From assembly GCA_903844135.1 (NCBI GenBank), contig CAIMSN010000096.1:61393-125392 (forward strand): a DNA stretch of 64,000 bases, written 5' to 3'. The stretch comes from an uncultured Rhodospirillales bacterium. GTDB taxonomy: Bacteria > Pseudomonadota > Alphaproteobacteria > Acetobacterales > Acetobacteraceae. How positions within the stretch are numbered: position 1 is the stretch's first letter; each line of letters begins with the position of its first letter. This document shows, piece after piece, positions 38,461 to 47,398 of this stretch. Both the position numbers and the translations under genes were made by a program. A model generated the notes under the pieces. That model was not told the DNA's origin, ran no database searches, and saw nothing but the letters and a program-made list of their open reading frames with translations.

Positions 38461-38931
38461 ATGGCCGAAACGAGTCTCGACGCCGCCGACCGGCGCATCC
38501 TCGCCGCGCTGCGGGCCGACGGCAGGCTCAGCAACGCCAGGCTCGCCGAGCTGGTCGGCCTCTCGCCGACCCCGGTCTGGAACCGGGTGCGCCGGCTCGA
38601 GGAGCAGGGCGTCATCACGCGCTACACCGCCGAGATCGACCAGAAGGCGCTGGGCCTGGCCGACACGGTGTTCATCGAGATCACCCTGGATCGCCACGAT
38701 CTCGGCCTGGTGCGCGATTTCGGCGAGCGCCTGGCCAGGATGAAGGACGTGCTGGAGGTGTTCATGGTCAGCGGCGACTACGACTATCTCGCCCGCGTCG
38801 CCGTCGACGGCACCGCCGGCTACGAGGTGTTCCTGCGCGAGAGCCTGTATCGGCTGCCGGGGGTGCGGAACTGCCGCTCCGTCTTCACCCTGCGCACCCT
38901 CAAGCACGAGAGCTCGCCGGACCCTTCGTGA
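38461..38931 (+). CDS. Lrp/AsnC family transcriptional regulator
   Basis: A 156-residue regulator with an N-terminal helix-turn-helix (DRRILAALRADGRLSNARLAELVGLSPTPVWNRVRRLEEQGVI region) and a C-terminal RAM ligand-binding domain (about 70-145). These proteins sense amino acids and often control a divergent transporter. The AT-rich 38371-38460 interval between it and the DMT exporter gene is the likely binding region. Ends before a secreted lipase gene on the same strand. Confidence 0.93.
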   Translation: MAETSLDAADRRILAALRADGRLSNARLAELVGLSPTPVWNRVRRLEEQGVITRYTAEIDQKALGLADTVFIEITLDRHDLGLVRDFGERLARMKDVLEVFMVSGDYDYLARVAVDGTAGYEVFLRESLYRLPGVRNCRSVFTLRTLKHESSPDPS

Positions 38932-39015
38932 CCCCGCCTCGGAGCATCCAAACGGTTCCGTGCGACGTTCGAGCAGTAACGCCCGGAAAAAGGCGAGTTC
39001 GATTCGGAGGAAACC

Positions 39016-40062
39016 ATGAAGCGTCCAAGCATGGGGATGGCTTTGCTCGCCTGCGCCGCGTCCGCCCTCATCGCCGCGAGCGGGCCGGCCACGGCCGCGG
39101 TGCCCGGCACCGGCAACCAGGCGACCGGGATCTACGCGCCGCTCGACCGGCCCGGACCGGCGCTCACCGTCGATCCCGCCGCGCTGTCGGCGTCGCTGAG
39201 CTGCAGCGGCGACCCGACCACCGGGCCGCGCCCGGTGCTGCTGGTGCCCGGCACCACGCTCGAGCCGGCGATCAATTTCTCCTGGAACTACGAGCGCGGC
39301 TTCACCCAGACCGGACGCGCCTGGTGCGCCGTGTCGCTGCCGGGCAACACGCTCGGCGACATCCAGATCGCCGGCCAGTACGTCACCAGCGCGATCCGCA
39401 CCCTGAGCGCCCGCGCGGGACGCAAGATCGACCTGTTCGGCTACAGCCAGGGCGGCATGGTGCCGCGCTACGCGCTGCGCTTCTGGCCCGACACCCGCAA
39501 CGACGTGCTCAATTTCGTCGCCATCGATCCGTCCAACCACGGCACGCTGGACGCCAACCTGATCTGTGTGCCGCTGCTCGGCTGCGCCGCCGCCTTCTGG
39601 CAGCAGGCGCTCGGCTCCGCCTTCCTGGCCGCCACCAACAGCGGCGCCGAGACCTTCGCCGGCATCAACTACACCGTGATTTTCAGCAACACCGACGAGG
39701 TGGTGGTTCCCAACCTGACGCCGCTGTCGAGCTCGCGAATCACCACCGGCACCGGCCTGATCGAGACCGTCCCGGTGCAGAGCCTCTGCCCGCTGGACGT
39801 GTCGGAGCATCTGCTGATGGGCACCGTCGATCCGGTCGCCTATGCGCTGACCCAGGACGCGTTCTCGCATGACGGCGTCGCCGATCCCGCCCGCATCCCG
39901 CGCAGCGTCTGTGCGCAGTTGCTGGCGCCGGAGGTCGATCCGGTCGCCTTCCCGGTCAATTTCCTGAACTTCACCGCCTATCTGGGCAACGCGATTTTGG
40001 CCGCACCCTTCGTGCCACGCGAACCCGCCCTGGCCGCCTACAGCTACGCCAGCGACGACTAG
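39016..40062 (+). CDS. Secreted CalB-like lipase
   Basis: A 348-residue exported alpha/beta hydrolase. A signal peptide ends near ATAA (about residues 25-28). The sequence around the nucleophile (LFGYSQGGMVPRYALRF, Ser144), the NTDEVVVP acid and EHLLMG histidine segments, and VPGTTLEPAINFSWNY near the N-terminus match Candida antarctica lipase B and its relatives. CalB-like enzymes are lipases known mainly from fungi and actinobacteria. The stop overlaps the convergent PCuAC-like gene by four bases. AGGAAACC precedes the ATG. Confidence 0.85.
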   Translation: MKRPSMGMALLACAASALIAASGPATAAVPGTGNQATGIYAPLDRPGPALTVDPAALSASLSCSGDPTTGPRPVLLVPGTTLEPAINFSWNYERGFTQTGRAWCAVSLPGNTLGDIQIAGQYVTSAIRTLSARAGRKIDLFGYSQGGMVPRYALRFWPDTRNDVLNFVAIDPSNHGTLDANLICVPLLGCAAAFWQQALGSAFLAATNSGAETFAGINYTVIFSNTDEVVVPNLTPLSSSRITTGTGLIETVPVQSLCPLDVSEHLLMGTVDPVAYALTQDAFSHDGVADPARIPRSVCAQLLAPEVDPVAFPVNFLNFTAYLGNAILAAPFVPREPALAAYSYASDD

Positions 40063-40517
40063 GGCGCCGGCGCTCCGACGACCGAAAACAGCGCACCGAG
40101 ATGGCGGCCGTCCTGGAAACGCAACGTCACCAGGACCCGCTCGCCCGGCGTCCTGGCCGAGGCCGACAGCCGGCAGGCCAGGCCATGGCCGCCCGGCCCG
40201 AACACCACCGAACGGTGCCCGGGAATCGTCACCGGTCCGGGCGGCTGCATCGCCAGGCCGTCGCAGCCGGGCGAGGCGGCGCCGATCAGGACCACCTTGT
40301 TCCCGGTCTGGTTGACGAGGGTGAAGCCGACACGCCCGGGCTCGCCATCTGCGCCGGTCTGCAGGCGCCGATCGGTCAGCAGCAGCGCCGCCGGCACCGC
40401 GGTCGGACTGTCCGCCGTGCAGATCGGTGGCGACTCGGCTTCGGGCGTCGCCCCCGGCGCCGCGTCGGCCGCCGCCGGCGCCAGCACCGCCAGCAGGGTG
40501 GCCACCGCCCTGATCAA
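40059..40517 (-). CDS. Exported protein resembling PCuAC copper chaperones
   Basis: A 152-residue protein with a signal peptide ending near ADA (about 20). The body reads like DUF461/PCuAC (VNQTGNKVVLIGAASPGCDG, then IPGHRSVVFGPGGHGLACR), but the copper-binding methionines and histidines of the family are not conserved, and cysteines appear instead. It starts with TTG at 40517, overlapping the upstream stop (TTGA), so it is coupled to the ferritin-like genes. Metal binding is doubtful; it may have another role. Confidence 0.55.
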   Translation of the reverse strand: MIRAVATLLAVLAPAAADAAPGATPEAESPPICTADSPTAVPAALLLTDRRLQTGADGEPGRVGFTLVNQTGNKVVLIGAASPGCDGLAMQPPGPVTIPGHRSVVFGPGGHGLACRLSASARTPGERVLVTLRFQDGRHLGALFSVVGAPAP

Positions 40518-41392
40518 GGACGCGGGGCGCGCCGCAGATGCGGGCGCGCCCGATCCCAGACCTGCAGGCCTTTCAGCGCCAGGTCGGCCATCGCCGGCAG
40601 CAGGCGCGGCTGCATCAGCTCGGGATCGAACGCGCTCATGCGCCTGGCATTCTCGCGGTAGCAATCCTCGACGAAGCCGCGGAACGAGAAGCCGTCGAGG
40701 AACATGTTGGCCTGGGTGACCGCGAAATCCTTGCCGTCGTTCGGCTCCTGTCCGCGCTTGACCATGCCGAGCAGGCGCTTGCCGGCGCGGCTGTAGAACC
40801 GCGTCGACTTGAGCGCGCGACGCGCCGCACCCAGCCCACGCTGCTTCTCGCGCCACGCCATGTAGTTGATGAAGAACACGATGTGCCGGGTCTCCTCGAA
40901 CATCAGCACGTCGAAGATCTGGAACATGCCCTCCGGCAGGAATTTCGACTCGCGCGCGGTCTTGAAGGCGCCGAAGCCGAGGAACGCGTCGAGGCACTCG
41001 CCGAAGCCGAAATCGATGAAGGCGGTTTCCAGATCGGCCGGGAACGACTCCATCGGCTGGGCGTGCGCGTCGATGCCGTAGCGCTCGATCATGACCCGGA
41101 TCAGGTCGGCGTGGCGCCGCTCCTCGAGCCCCTGCAGCGCCACCGCCTCGCGCACCACCGGATCGGCGACCTGCGGCGTGAAGGCATCGACGATCGCGCC
41201 CGCGCGCCGTTCGGTATGATAGACCTCTTGCCAGAACGGCACCCCGCGCAGCCGGGCGAGTTCCTCCTCGGTGAGCTCCGGCCAGGGCAGCGTCTCCGGG
41301 TCGTACTCCTGGTAGGTGTCGATGAACTGCTTGCAGAAGAATGCCTTGTGGTCTGCCGAACCGGCCATGAGCCGGGCTCCGTCGCGGCTCAT
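40514..41392 (-). CDS. Diiron ferritin-like protein, second of a tandem pair
   Basis: A 292-residue helical protein. Glutamates and histidines in YHTERR, EERRHADL and EETRHIVFF give the E..ExxH pattern of a ferritin-like diiron site. It is paralogous to the preceding gene: the same order of motifs and conserved spacing. Its ATG at 41392 overlaps that gene's stop in ATGA; an internal ATG at 41368 is an alternative. Function is unknown; related proteins may be oxygenases or oxidases. The substrate is not predictable. Confidence 0.75.
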   Translation of the reverse strand: MSRDGARLMAGSADHKAFFCKQFIDTYQEYDPETLPWPELTEEELARLRGVPFWQEVYHTERRAGAIVDAFTPQVADPVVREAVALQGLEERRHADLIRVMIERYGIDAHAQPMESFPADLETAFIDFGFGECLDAFLGFGAFKTARESKFLPEGMFQIFDVLMFEETRHIVFFINYMAWREKQRGLGAARRALKSTRFYSRAGKRLLGMVKRGQEPNDGKDFAVTQANMFLDGFSFRGFVEDCYRENARRMSAFDPELMQPRLLPAMADLALKGLQVWDRARPHLRRAPRP

Positions 41393-42363
41393 GCCGCGGC
41401 TTCCTGCACCGCGCGCGCCGATCTGCGCGGCATGAACCGCAGCGCCAGCCGCACCAGGCTCGGCATGGTGGTGGGACGCAGCAGCCGCCGGTCGTATCCG
41501 GCGAAGCGCCGGTCGTTCTCCGACAGGCACAGCGCCATCAGCTCCGGCACGCTCATCTCGACATCTGCCACCGCCTTGGTGCCGTTCACGGTGAAGTTGT
41601 TGTCCTGCGCGATCTCCTTCCCGTCGGCGTCCATCGACTTGGCGAGCCCGATCCGCTCCCAGCCGAGAAACACCCACACCGCCGCGACACGCGCCTCGAA
41701 CCATGGCCGGCGCCACAGCGGCATGGTGCGGCGGTGCCAGGCGAGCCAGTTGGCGAACAGCAGGATGTGCCTGCATTCCTCCTGCATCACCGGCTCGAAC
41801 GTCTCGATCAGCTCGGGCGGGAAGATCCCGGAGCGATGCGCCATCGCGAACAGGCCGAAGGCGAAGAAGCTGTCGATGCACTCGGAGAAACCGGTGACCA
41901 GGTAGGCCCATTCCGGGTCGCGCGGCTCGACGTAGGGCGGCTCCGGGGCGAGCTTGATGTCGTACGCCTCCACCAGCTTCGACAGCACCTCCTTGTGGCG
42001 GTTCTCCTCCCATCCGTTGCGCGCGATGGTGTCGCGCATCTCCGGGTCGCGGATGGTCGCGGCATAGGCGGCCATCCGCATCCTCGCCTTGCCTTCGGTC
42101 TGCACGGCGATGTCCCAGATCGGCAGGGAGACGATGCGCTGCAGCGTCTCGGCGTCCAGCTTCGGCCAGTCGATCACCGACGGCTTGTACGGGTTGAACG
42201 TGTCCTGGAACATCGCGCAGACGGCATGCTTGTGCGCCTCGCTGCCCGGCACCAGGCGGCCCTGATGCGGGCTGGTCCAGTGCCGGGCGACGCGGTCCGC
42301 CTCGCGGATGGTGCCGGCATCGACGCCGTGCGGCGAGAGGGGGACGGGATCGGAGGCGTTCAT
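41389..42363 (-). CDS. Diiron ferritin-like protein, first of a tandem pair
   Basis: A 324-residue protein of the same family as its downstream neighbour. EENRHKEVL and EECRHILLF supply ExxH metal motifs, and a third helix carries QTEGKARM with a further glutamate. The N-terminal 40 residues are polar. AAAGGATG precedes the ATG at 42363 by ten bases. The order here is ferritin-like 1, ferritin-like 2, PCuAC-like protein, all overlapping, which suggests a metal-dependent enzyme set. Confidence 0.75.
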   Translation of the reverse strand: MNASDPVPLSPHGVDAGTIREADRVARHWTSPHQGRLVPGSEAHKHAVCAMFQDTFNPYKPSVIDWPKLDAETLQRIVSLPIWDIAVQTEGKARMRMAAYAATIRDPEMRDTIARNGWEENRHKEVLSKLVEAYDIKLAPEPPYVEPRDPEWAYLVTGFSECIDSFFAFGLFAMAHRSGIFPPELIETFEPVMQEECRHILLFANWLAWHRRTMPLWRRPWFEARVAAVWVFLGWERIGLAKSMDADGKEIAQDNNFTVNGTKAVADVEMSVPELMALCLSENDRRFAGYDRRLLRPTTMPSLVRLALRFMPRRSARAVQEAAA

Positions 42364-42458
42364 GGTTCCGGCATCCTTTGGGGGTGGCGCAGTCGGCGCC
42401 GATCGGCGGTCATGGGCGCAGGCTAGGGTAACTCCGAGCGAGCGTGAACGCGCAGGGG

Positions 42459-42971
42459 CTACAGGCCGTGGCTCATGTCCATGGCAGGCGCGGCGCCGTG
42501 CGCCGGTGCCGGACCCTGGCCTGGGCCCTGGCCTGGACCCTGGGCGCCGGCACTTCCGACCCGCACCGTGGTGCTCACAGCGCCGGCATGGCGGAAATGC
42601 AGCGTGATCGGGAAGGTCTGCCCGCGACCGAGCGGCTGCTTCATGTCCTCGAGCATGATGTGGTCGCCCGCGGGATCCAGCCTCACGGTCTCGCCGGCGG
42701 CGATCGGCAGGTCGGCGAGCGGACGCATGGTCATCACGTTCCCCTCCATGCTCATCCGGTGCAGCCGCGCGTGCGCCGCCGCCGGCGTGTCGGCGCCGAC
42801 CAGGGCGTCCGCCGCACCCTGGTTGACGATGGTCAGATAGACGCCCCCGGTCTCCGTCGACATGGTCGCCCGCGACCAGGCATCGCGGAGCTGGACCGGC
42901 GGCGACGCGGCGGCCGCGAGCGGCAACCAGGCCAGGGCGGTCAGCAGCAGGGCAGGGCGGAGCAGTGTCAT
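42459..42971 (-). CDS. PCuAC copper chaperone
   Basis: A 170-residue periplasmic protein with a signal peptide ending near AAA (about 22). The core carries HRMSMEGNVMTMRP and GDHIMLEDMKQPL, the H(M)x10Mx21HxM copper(I)-binding pattern of PCuAC/DUF461. The tail is a GPGQ repeat followed by HGAAPAMDMSHGL, additional possible metal ligands. PCuAC delivers Cu to the CuA site of cytochrome oxidase, in concert with Sco1, whose gene overlaps it by four bases (ATGA). Confidence 0.92.
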   Translation of the reverse strand: MTLLRPALLLTALAWLPLAAAASPPVQLRDAWSRATMSTETGGVYLTIVNQGAADALVGADTPAAAHARLHRMSMEGNVMTMRPLADLPIAAGETVRLDPAGDHIMLEDMKQPLGRGQTFPITLHFRHAGAVSTTVRVGSAGAQGPGQGPGQGPAPAHGAAPAMDMSHGL

Positions 42972-43621
42972 GAGGCGGGCTGTTCCTTGCGCATGGCGGT
43001 TTCGATCGAGGCCGCCATCGTCTCTCCGGTGCCGGCGGCATCGATGGTCGCGGCCTTGTGGCCGTCCGGAGCCATCAGATAGACCACCGAGCTGTGGTCC
43101 ATCGAATAGTCGTTGGGCCCGGGACCGGTGCGGTGCGGCGCGTAGTAGATGCCATAGCCGGCGGCCGCCTCCGCGATCTGCGCCGCGGTCCCGGACAGTC
43201 CGGTCAGGGACGGCGAGAACATCGCCGTGTAGCGCGCCATCACCGACGGGGTGTCGCGCGCCGGATCGACGGTGATGAACAGAGGCTGCACCAGGCCGGC
43301 GTTCCTGCCCAGCCTGTCGAGCGCATCGGTCATGTTGGCGAGCGTGGTCGGACAGACGGCCGGGCAGTGGGTGTAGCCGAAATAGATCAGCAGATATTTC
43401 CCCGGCCAACTGCGTTCGGTCACCTTCCTGCCGGCGCCGTCCTCGAGCTGGAACGGGCCGCCGACCACCGTCATCAGGATCGGCCGCACCGGCGTCTGCA
43501 GATAGGGCACGACGACGCACAGGCCCATCACCATCAGCAGGAGCGGCACGATCAGGAACAGGAGGCTCGGGACGCCCTGGCTCTGGGTGCCTGGAGCGGC
43601 CGGTCGCTGCGTGTGCTGCAT
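42968..43621 (-). CDS. SCO1/SenC-type copper chaperone
   Basis: A 217-residue membrane-anchored thioredoxin-like protein with one N-terminal helix (about 19-41). The CPAVCP motif and a distant histidine (MDHSS) are the Cu ligands of Sco1. It helps assemble the CuA centre of cytochrome c oxidase, with the PCuAC protein encoded next. It is 36 bases behind the MgtC-type gene, the longest gap in this run of overlapping genes, and could have its own promoter. Confidence 0.93.
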   Translation of the reverse strand: MQHTQRPAAPGTQSQGVPSLLFLIVPLLLMVMGLCVVVPYLQTPVRPILMTVVGGPFQLEDGAGRKVTERSWPGKYLLIYFGYTHCPAVCPTTLANMTDALDRLGRNAGLVQPLFITVDPARDTPSVMARYTAMFSPSLTGLSGTAAQIAEAAAGYGIYYAPHRTGPGPNDYSMDHSSVVYLMAPDGHKAATIDAAGTGETMAASIETAMRKEQPAS

Positions 43622-43657
43622 GGGTCCTCGGCCTGCCGTCGCCTGCGGTTTTGCGGC

Positions 43658-44443
43658 TCAGTCGATCTCCAGATCGTCCGTGCTGCCGACTTCGACAACC
43701 CCTTCGATGTCGCCGAGCCTGGCGATCAGGTGCGACAGCGGGCGCTTTCCCTTCACCCGGAGGGTCAGCCCGACCACGCCGTCCGCCACGCCGTCCGCCA
43801 GGACGTGCTCCCCGGCGTGCTCCCCGGCGCGCGCCTCGCCCAAGGTCTCCGCACCGGTCTGGCGCACCTGCGAGATGGCGAAGCGCAGCTCGGTGCAGGC
43901 GACCAGGATGACGCGCAGCAATCCGCGCCCGTCCCGATAAGCGAGATGGATCTCGTGGCTGGTTCGCCGGGTGCCGCGAAGGCGACGCACGATCGCCGGG
44001 AACCCGAGCATGATGATGAAATGGCCGATCACGGTGGCGACCGCGAGCACGATCAGGCCGGCGCCGCACGCCATGCCGATCGCCGCCGTCAGCCAGACCG
44101 ACGCCGCCGTGGTCAGGCCGCGCACGATGTCGCGCCGCATGAAGATCACGCCGCCGCCGATGAAACCGATCCCGGACACCACCTGCGCCGCCACCCGCGA
44201 CGGGTCGAGCACCACCTGCGACCGGGCCAGCACGTCGTCGAAGCCGTATTTCGACACCAGCATGAACAACGCCGCCGAGACGCCCACCAGCGTGTAGGTC
44301 CGCACGCCGGCGCTCTTCTGCCTGATCTCGCGCTCGATCCCGACCAGCGCCGACAGCACGAAGGCCAGCGACAGCTCGCCGAGCTGGAGCCAGCCCTGGC
44401 CCGATCCGGCGCCCACGCCTGCTCCCACTCCAGGCCAAATCAC
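43658..44443 (-). CDS. MgtC/SapB family membrane protein
   Basis: A 261-residue protein with four or five helices in the MgtC domain (GELSLAFVLSALVGIERE near 21-38; TYTLVGVSAALF; GIGFIGGGVIFM) and a C-terminal ACT-like domain. MgtC proteins are linked to growth at low magnesium and inhibition of ATP synthase. The start is GTG at 44443, overlapping the RidA stop (GTGA). The C-terminal part contains a degenerate repeat (AGEHAGEH, DGVADGV). Confidence 0.85.
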   Translation of the reverse strand: MIWPGVGAGVGAGSGQGWLQLGELSLAFVLSALVGIEREIRQKSAGVRTYTLVGVSAALFMLVSKYGFDDVLARSQVVLDPSRVAAQVVSGIGFIGGGVIFMRRDIVRGLTTAASVWLTAAIGMACGAGLIVLAVATVIGHFIIMLGFPAIVRRLRGTRRTSHEIHLAYRDGRGLLRVILVACTELRFAISQVRQTGAETLGEARAGEHAGEHVLADGVADGVVGLTLRVKGKRPLSHLIARLGDIEGVVEVGSTDDLEID

Positions 44444-44790
44444 GGCAGTGCTGCGATGCCGGTGATCTCCACCCGCCAGGCCGGATCGGCCAGCCCGGCC
44501 TGGATGGTCATCCGTGCCGGCCGGTGCGCCGGGTCGAGCCAGTCGTCCCAGGCCTGGTTCATCGCGCCGTAATCGGCGAGGTCCGCCAGCACCACCTGCA
44601 TCGACAGCATCCTGGTCTTGTCGGTGCCCGCCTCGGCCAGCAGCGCGTCGATCTGCCGCAGCACGTCCGCGGTCTGGCCGCGCGCATCGGCGCCAGGATC
44701 GTCCGGCACCTGGCCGGCCAGATAGACCAGCCCGCCATGCACCACCGCGCCGGACAGGCGCGCCTCCGGCTGCAACCTGACGATCGTCAC
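44440..44790 (-). CDS. RidA/YjgF family protein
   Basis: A 116-residue enamine/imine deaminase of the RidA (UK114) family. The RPARMTIQAGL segment near 91-101 carries the conserved arginine that binds carboxylates. RidA removes reactive 2-aminoacrylate formed by PLP enzymes. It starts with GTG at 44790 in a GTGA overlap with the ABC ATPase gene. In an oligopeptide or amino-acid transport operon it would handle unstable products of amino-acid breakdown. Confidence 0.85.
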   Translation of the reverse strand: MTIVRLQPEARLSGAVVHGGLVYLAGQVPDDPGADARGQTADVLRQIDALLAEAGTDKTRMLSMQVVLADLADYGAMNQAWDDWLDPAHRPARMTIQAGLADPAWRVEITGIAALP

Positions 44791-46556
44791 CGGCGCGCGA
44801 TCCTGGGCGCGGTGTCGATCAGCGCCGCCGCGTAGGGATGGTTCGGTTGGGCTATCATCCGCATGGTGTCGGCCATCTCCACGATCTCTCCCTGCCTGAG
44901 CACCGCGATCCGGTCGGCCAGCCAGCTCACCGCGGCGATGTCGTGGCTGATGAACAATGTGGCCAGCCGCTCGCTGCGCGCGAGATCGCGCAGCAGCGTC
45001 AGCAGCGTCGCCTGGGTCGAGACGTCGAGCGCGGAGGTCGGCTCGTCCAGCACGATGATGTCCGGCCGCGTCGCCAGCGCCCTCGCCACCGCCACCCGCT
45101 GCGCCTGTCCGCCGGAGATCTGTCCGGGAAACCTGTCCGCCAGCGACGGGTCCAGCCCCACCTTGGCCAGCAGCGACGCCACCTCGCGCGCCAGGCGGTC
45201 TTTGTCGCGCATGCCGACCAGCCGCAGCGGCTCGGCCAGCGTCTCGCGCACCCTGAGGCGCGGATTGAGCGATTCGCGCGGGTCCTGGAACACCGGCTGG
45301 ATGCGCCGCCTGGCGCGACGCAACGCCTCGCGCGGCAGCGCGGCCAGGTCCTGCCCGTCGAGCAGGATCCGCCCCTGGTAGGGCAGCATCTGCAGGATCG
45401 CCCGCCCCAGCGTCGACTTGCCCGATCCGCTCTCGCCAACGATGCCCAGGCACTCGCCGCGCCGCAGCTCCAGCGAAACCTCCGACAGCGACGGCGCCGC
45501 ATCGCCGTAGCGCACCGTGACGTGCTCCAGCGCGAGCAACGGCGCCGTCCCCCCGGCCTCGAACGCCGCCGCCGCATGCCCGGCTTCCAGCAGTGGCGCC
45601 GGCTGCGGATACAGGCAGGCGGCCGCCTCGCCGGCATCGCCGACCGGCGGCGGATAGGCGACCTCGCACGGCGCCTGCGCATAGGCGCAGCGCGGCGCGA
45701 ACCGGCAGCCCGGCGGACGCCGCGCCGGATCCGGCAGCAGCCCGGGAATGCCGTGCAGCGACGCCTGGCCGAGCCGCGGCACCGCCCCGAGCAGCGCCTG
45801 GCTGTAGGGATGCCGGGGTGCCGCGAAGAACCGTCGCGCCGCGCCCCATTCCACCGCCCGCCCGGCATACAGCACCGTCAGCCGGTCGGCATGGTCGGCG
45901 ACGATCGACAGATCGTGGGTGATGAACAGCACGCCCAGCCCATGGCTGCGCCGCAGCCCGGCCAGCAGCGCCAGGATCTGCCGCGCCACCAGCGGATCGA
46001 GCCCGGTGGTCGGCTCGTCGGCGATCAGCAGCTTCGGATCGCAAGCCAGCGCGGCTGCGATCATCACCCGCTGGCGCTGGCCGCCGGAGAACTGGTGCGG
46101 ATAATCGTCCAGCCGGCGGGCGGGATTCGGGATGCCGACCTCGCCCAGCAGGTCGATCGCCCGCACCCGCGCCTGCGCGGCGCTGCCGCCGGCATGCAGG
46201 CGATGCCCGTCCGCCACCTGCGCGCCGATCGTCCGGGTCGGGTTGAGCGCGGAGAGCGGGTTCTGGAACACCATGCCGATCCGGCCGCGCAGCGCCCGCA
46301 TCCGCCGCTCGTCCTGCGCCAGCAGGTCGATGCCGTCGAACCGGACCACTCCCTCGGTGGTGCCGCCCGGCGGCAGCAGACGCATCGCCGCCAGCGCCGC
46401 GATGGTCTTGCCGGAACCGCTCTCGCCGACCAGGGCCGTCATCTCGCCCGGCTGCACCGTCAGATCGAGCTGCTCCAGCACCGTCACCGGCCGGCCGCTT
46501 CCGTGCGACGGCAGGCCGACGCCGAGCCGCTCCAGCGACAGGATCGGCGCGCTCAT
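44787..46556 (-). CDS. Oligopeptide-type ABC transporter ATPase, two fused nucleotide-binding domains
   Basis: A 589-residue protein combining DppD- and DppF-like ATPases. First domain: [13 protein letters not shown], and [12 protein letters not shown]. It ends with the CRFAPRC cysteine segment typical of DppD/OppD C-termini. Second domain (from about 330): [14 protein letters not shown] and [12 protein letters not shown]. Both have intact Walker B and H-loops (THD, SHD), so both sites should hydrolyse ATP. Start fixed by ATGA overlap with the permease at 46553-46556. It powers the importer formed with the next two genes. Confidence 0.93.
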   Translation of the reverse strand: MSAPILSLERLGVGLPSHGSGRPVTVLEQLDLTVQPGEMTALVGESGSGKTIAALAAMRLLPPGGTTEGVVRFDGIDLLAQDERRMRALRGRIGMVFQNPLSALNPTRTIGAQVADGHRLHAGGSAAQARVRAIDLLGEVGIPNPARRLDDYPHQFSGGQRQRVMIAAALACDPKLLIADEPTTGLDPLVARQILALLAGLRRSHGLGVLFITHDLSIVADHADRLTVLYAGRAVEWGAARRFFAAPRHPYSQALLGAVPRLGQASLHGIPGLLPDPARRPPGCRFAPRCAYAQAPCEVAYPPPVGDAGEAAACLYPQPAPLLEAGHAAAAFEAGGTAPLLALEHVTVRYGDAAPSLSEVSLELRRGECLGIVGESGSGKSTLGRAILQMLPYQGRILLDGQDLAALPREALRRARRRIQPVFQDPRESLNPRLRVRETLAEPLRLVGMRDKDRLAREVASLLAKVGLDPSLADRFPGQISGGQAQRVAVARALATRPDIIVLDEPTSALDVSTQATLLTLLRDLARSERLATLFISHDIAAVSWLADRIAVLRQGEIVEMADTMRMIAQPNHPYAAALIDTAPRIARR

Positions 46557-47398
46557 CGTCCGCCGCCCTGGCGCGCCAGCAGGCCCTGTCCGATCAGCGA
46601 CGCCGACAGCAGCGAGGCGAAGATCAGCAGCCCGGGCGGCAGGATCAGCCACCACGGATCGAGCGCCACAAGCTGCAGCGCGCTCTCCAGCAGCCCGCCC
46701 CAGCTTGTCTGCGGCGGCTGCACGCCCAGCCCCAGGAACGACAGCGCCGACAGCACCAGCACCATGTCGCCGACCAGGAAGGTGAAGTTCACCGCCAGCA
46801 CCGGCGCCATCACCCGCAGCAGATGCGTGGTGGCGACATGGAACAGGCCGGCGCCCATCTGGCGCGACGCCTGCACGTAATCCCGGTCGCGCACCGCCCG
46901 CGTCTCGTTGCGCACCAGCCGCGCCAGCGGCGGCCAGGAGATCAGCCCGAGCAGCAGGATCAGCGACGGCGTCGACAATCTCAGGATTGCCGCGAAGAAG
47001 ATCAGCACCACCAGCCCGGGCAGCGCCAGCACCGCATCCAGCAGCCGCATCAGCACCGCATCCGCCCAGCGCGGCGCCAGTCCGGACGAGAGCCCGTAGA
47101 TCAGCCCGGCCAGGAAGGTGATCACCGCGCCGGGGATCGCCACCAGCAGCGTCGCCCGTCCTGCATCGAGCACGCGCGCCAGGTTGTCGCGTCCGATCTC
47201 GTCGGTGCCGAGCGGAAACCGTGCCGACGGATGCGCCAGCGGCGATACCGGATTGAGCGCATACGGATCGGCGGTCCAGACCAGCGGCAGCGCGAAGCAC
47301 AGCGCCAGGATCAGAACCGCCAGCAGCAGGCCGCCCAGCAGCGCTCCCCGCGGCAGCGATCGGCGCGACAGCAGGCGGGCCGCCACGCCGTCACGCAT
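46553..47398 (-). CDS. Oligopeptide-type ABC transporter permease (DppC-like)
   Basis: A 281-residue permease with six helices and an N-terminal cytoplasmic segment. PLGTDEIGRDNLARVL near 63-78 is the DppC/OppC hallmark. The EAA loop reads DYVQASRQMGAG. Overlaps the other permease gene by eight bases. Confidence 0.92.
   Translation of the reverse strand: MRDGVAARLLSRRSLPRGALLGGLLLAVLILALCFALPLVWTADPYALNPVSPLAHPSARFPLGTDEIGRDNLARVLDAGRATLLVAIPGAVITFLAGLIYGLSSGLAPRWADAVLMRLLDAVLALPGLVVLIFFAAILRLSTPSLILLLGLISWPPLARLVRNETRAVRDRDYVQASRQMGAGLFHVATTHLLRVMAPVLAVNFTFLVGDMVLVLSALSFLGLGVQPPQTSWGGLLESALQLVALDPWWLILPPGLLIFASLLSASLIGQGLLARQGGGR

Noticed and set aside
41389..43041. Single 550-codon minus frame spanning ferritin-like protein 1 and the PCuAC region
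   Set aside because: The part before 42363 is out of frame with the PCuAC gene and composed of Arg/Pro/Ala. The internal ATG with AAAGGATG upstream fits the family start, so no fusion is proposed.
44440..46044. Apparent long frame including RidA
   Set aside because: Only its last 116 codons encode RidA. The rest is an off-frame reading of the ABC ATPase gene, and the GTGA overlap marks the true start.
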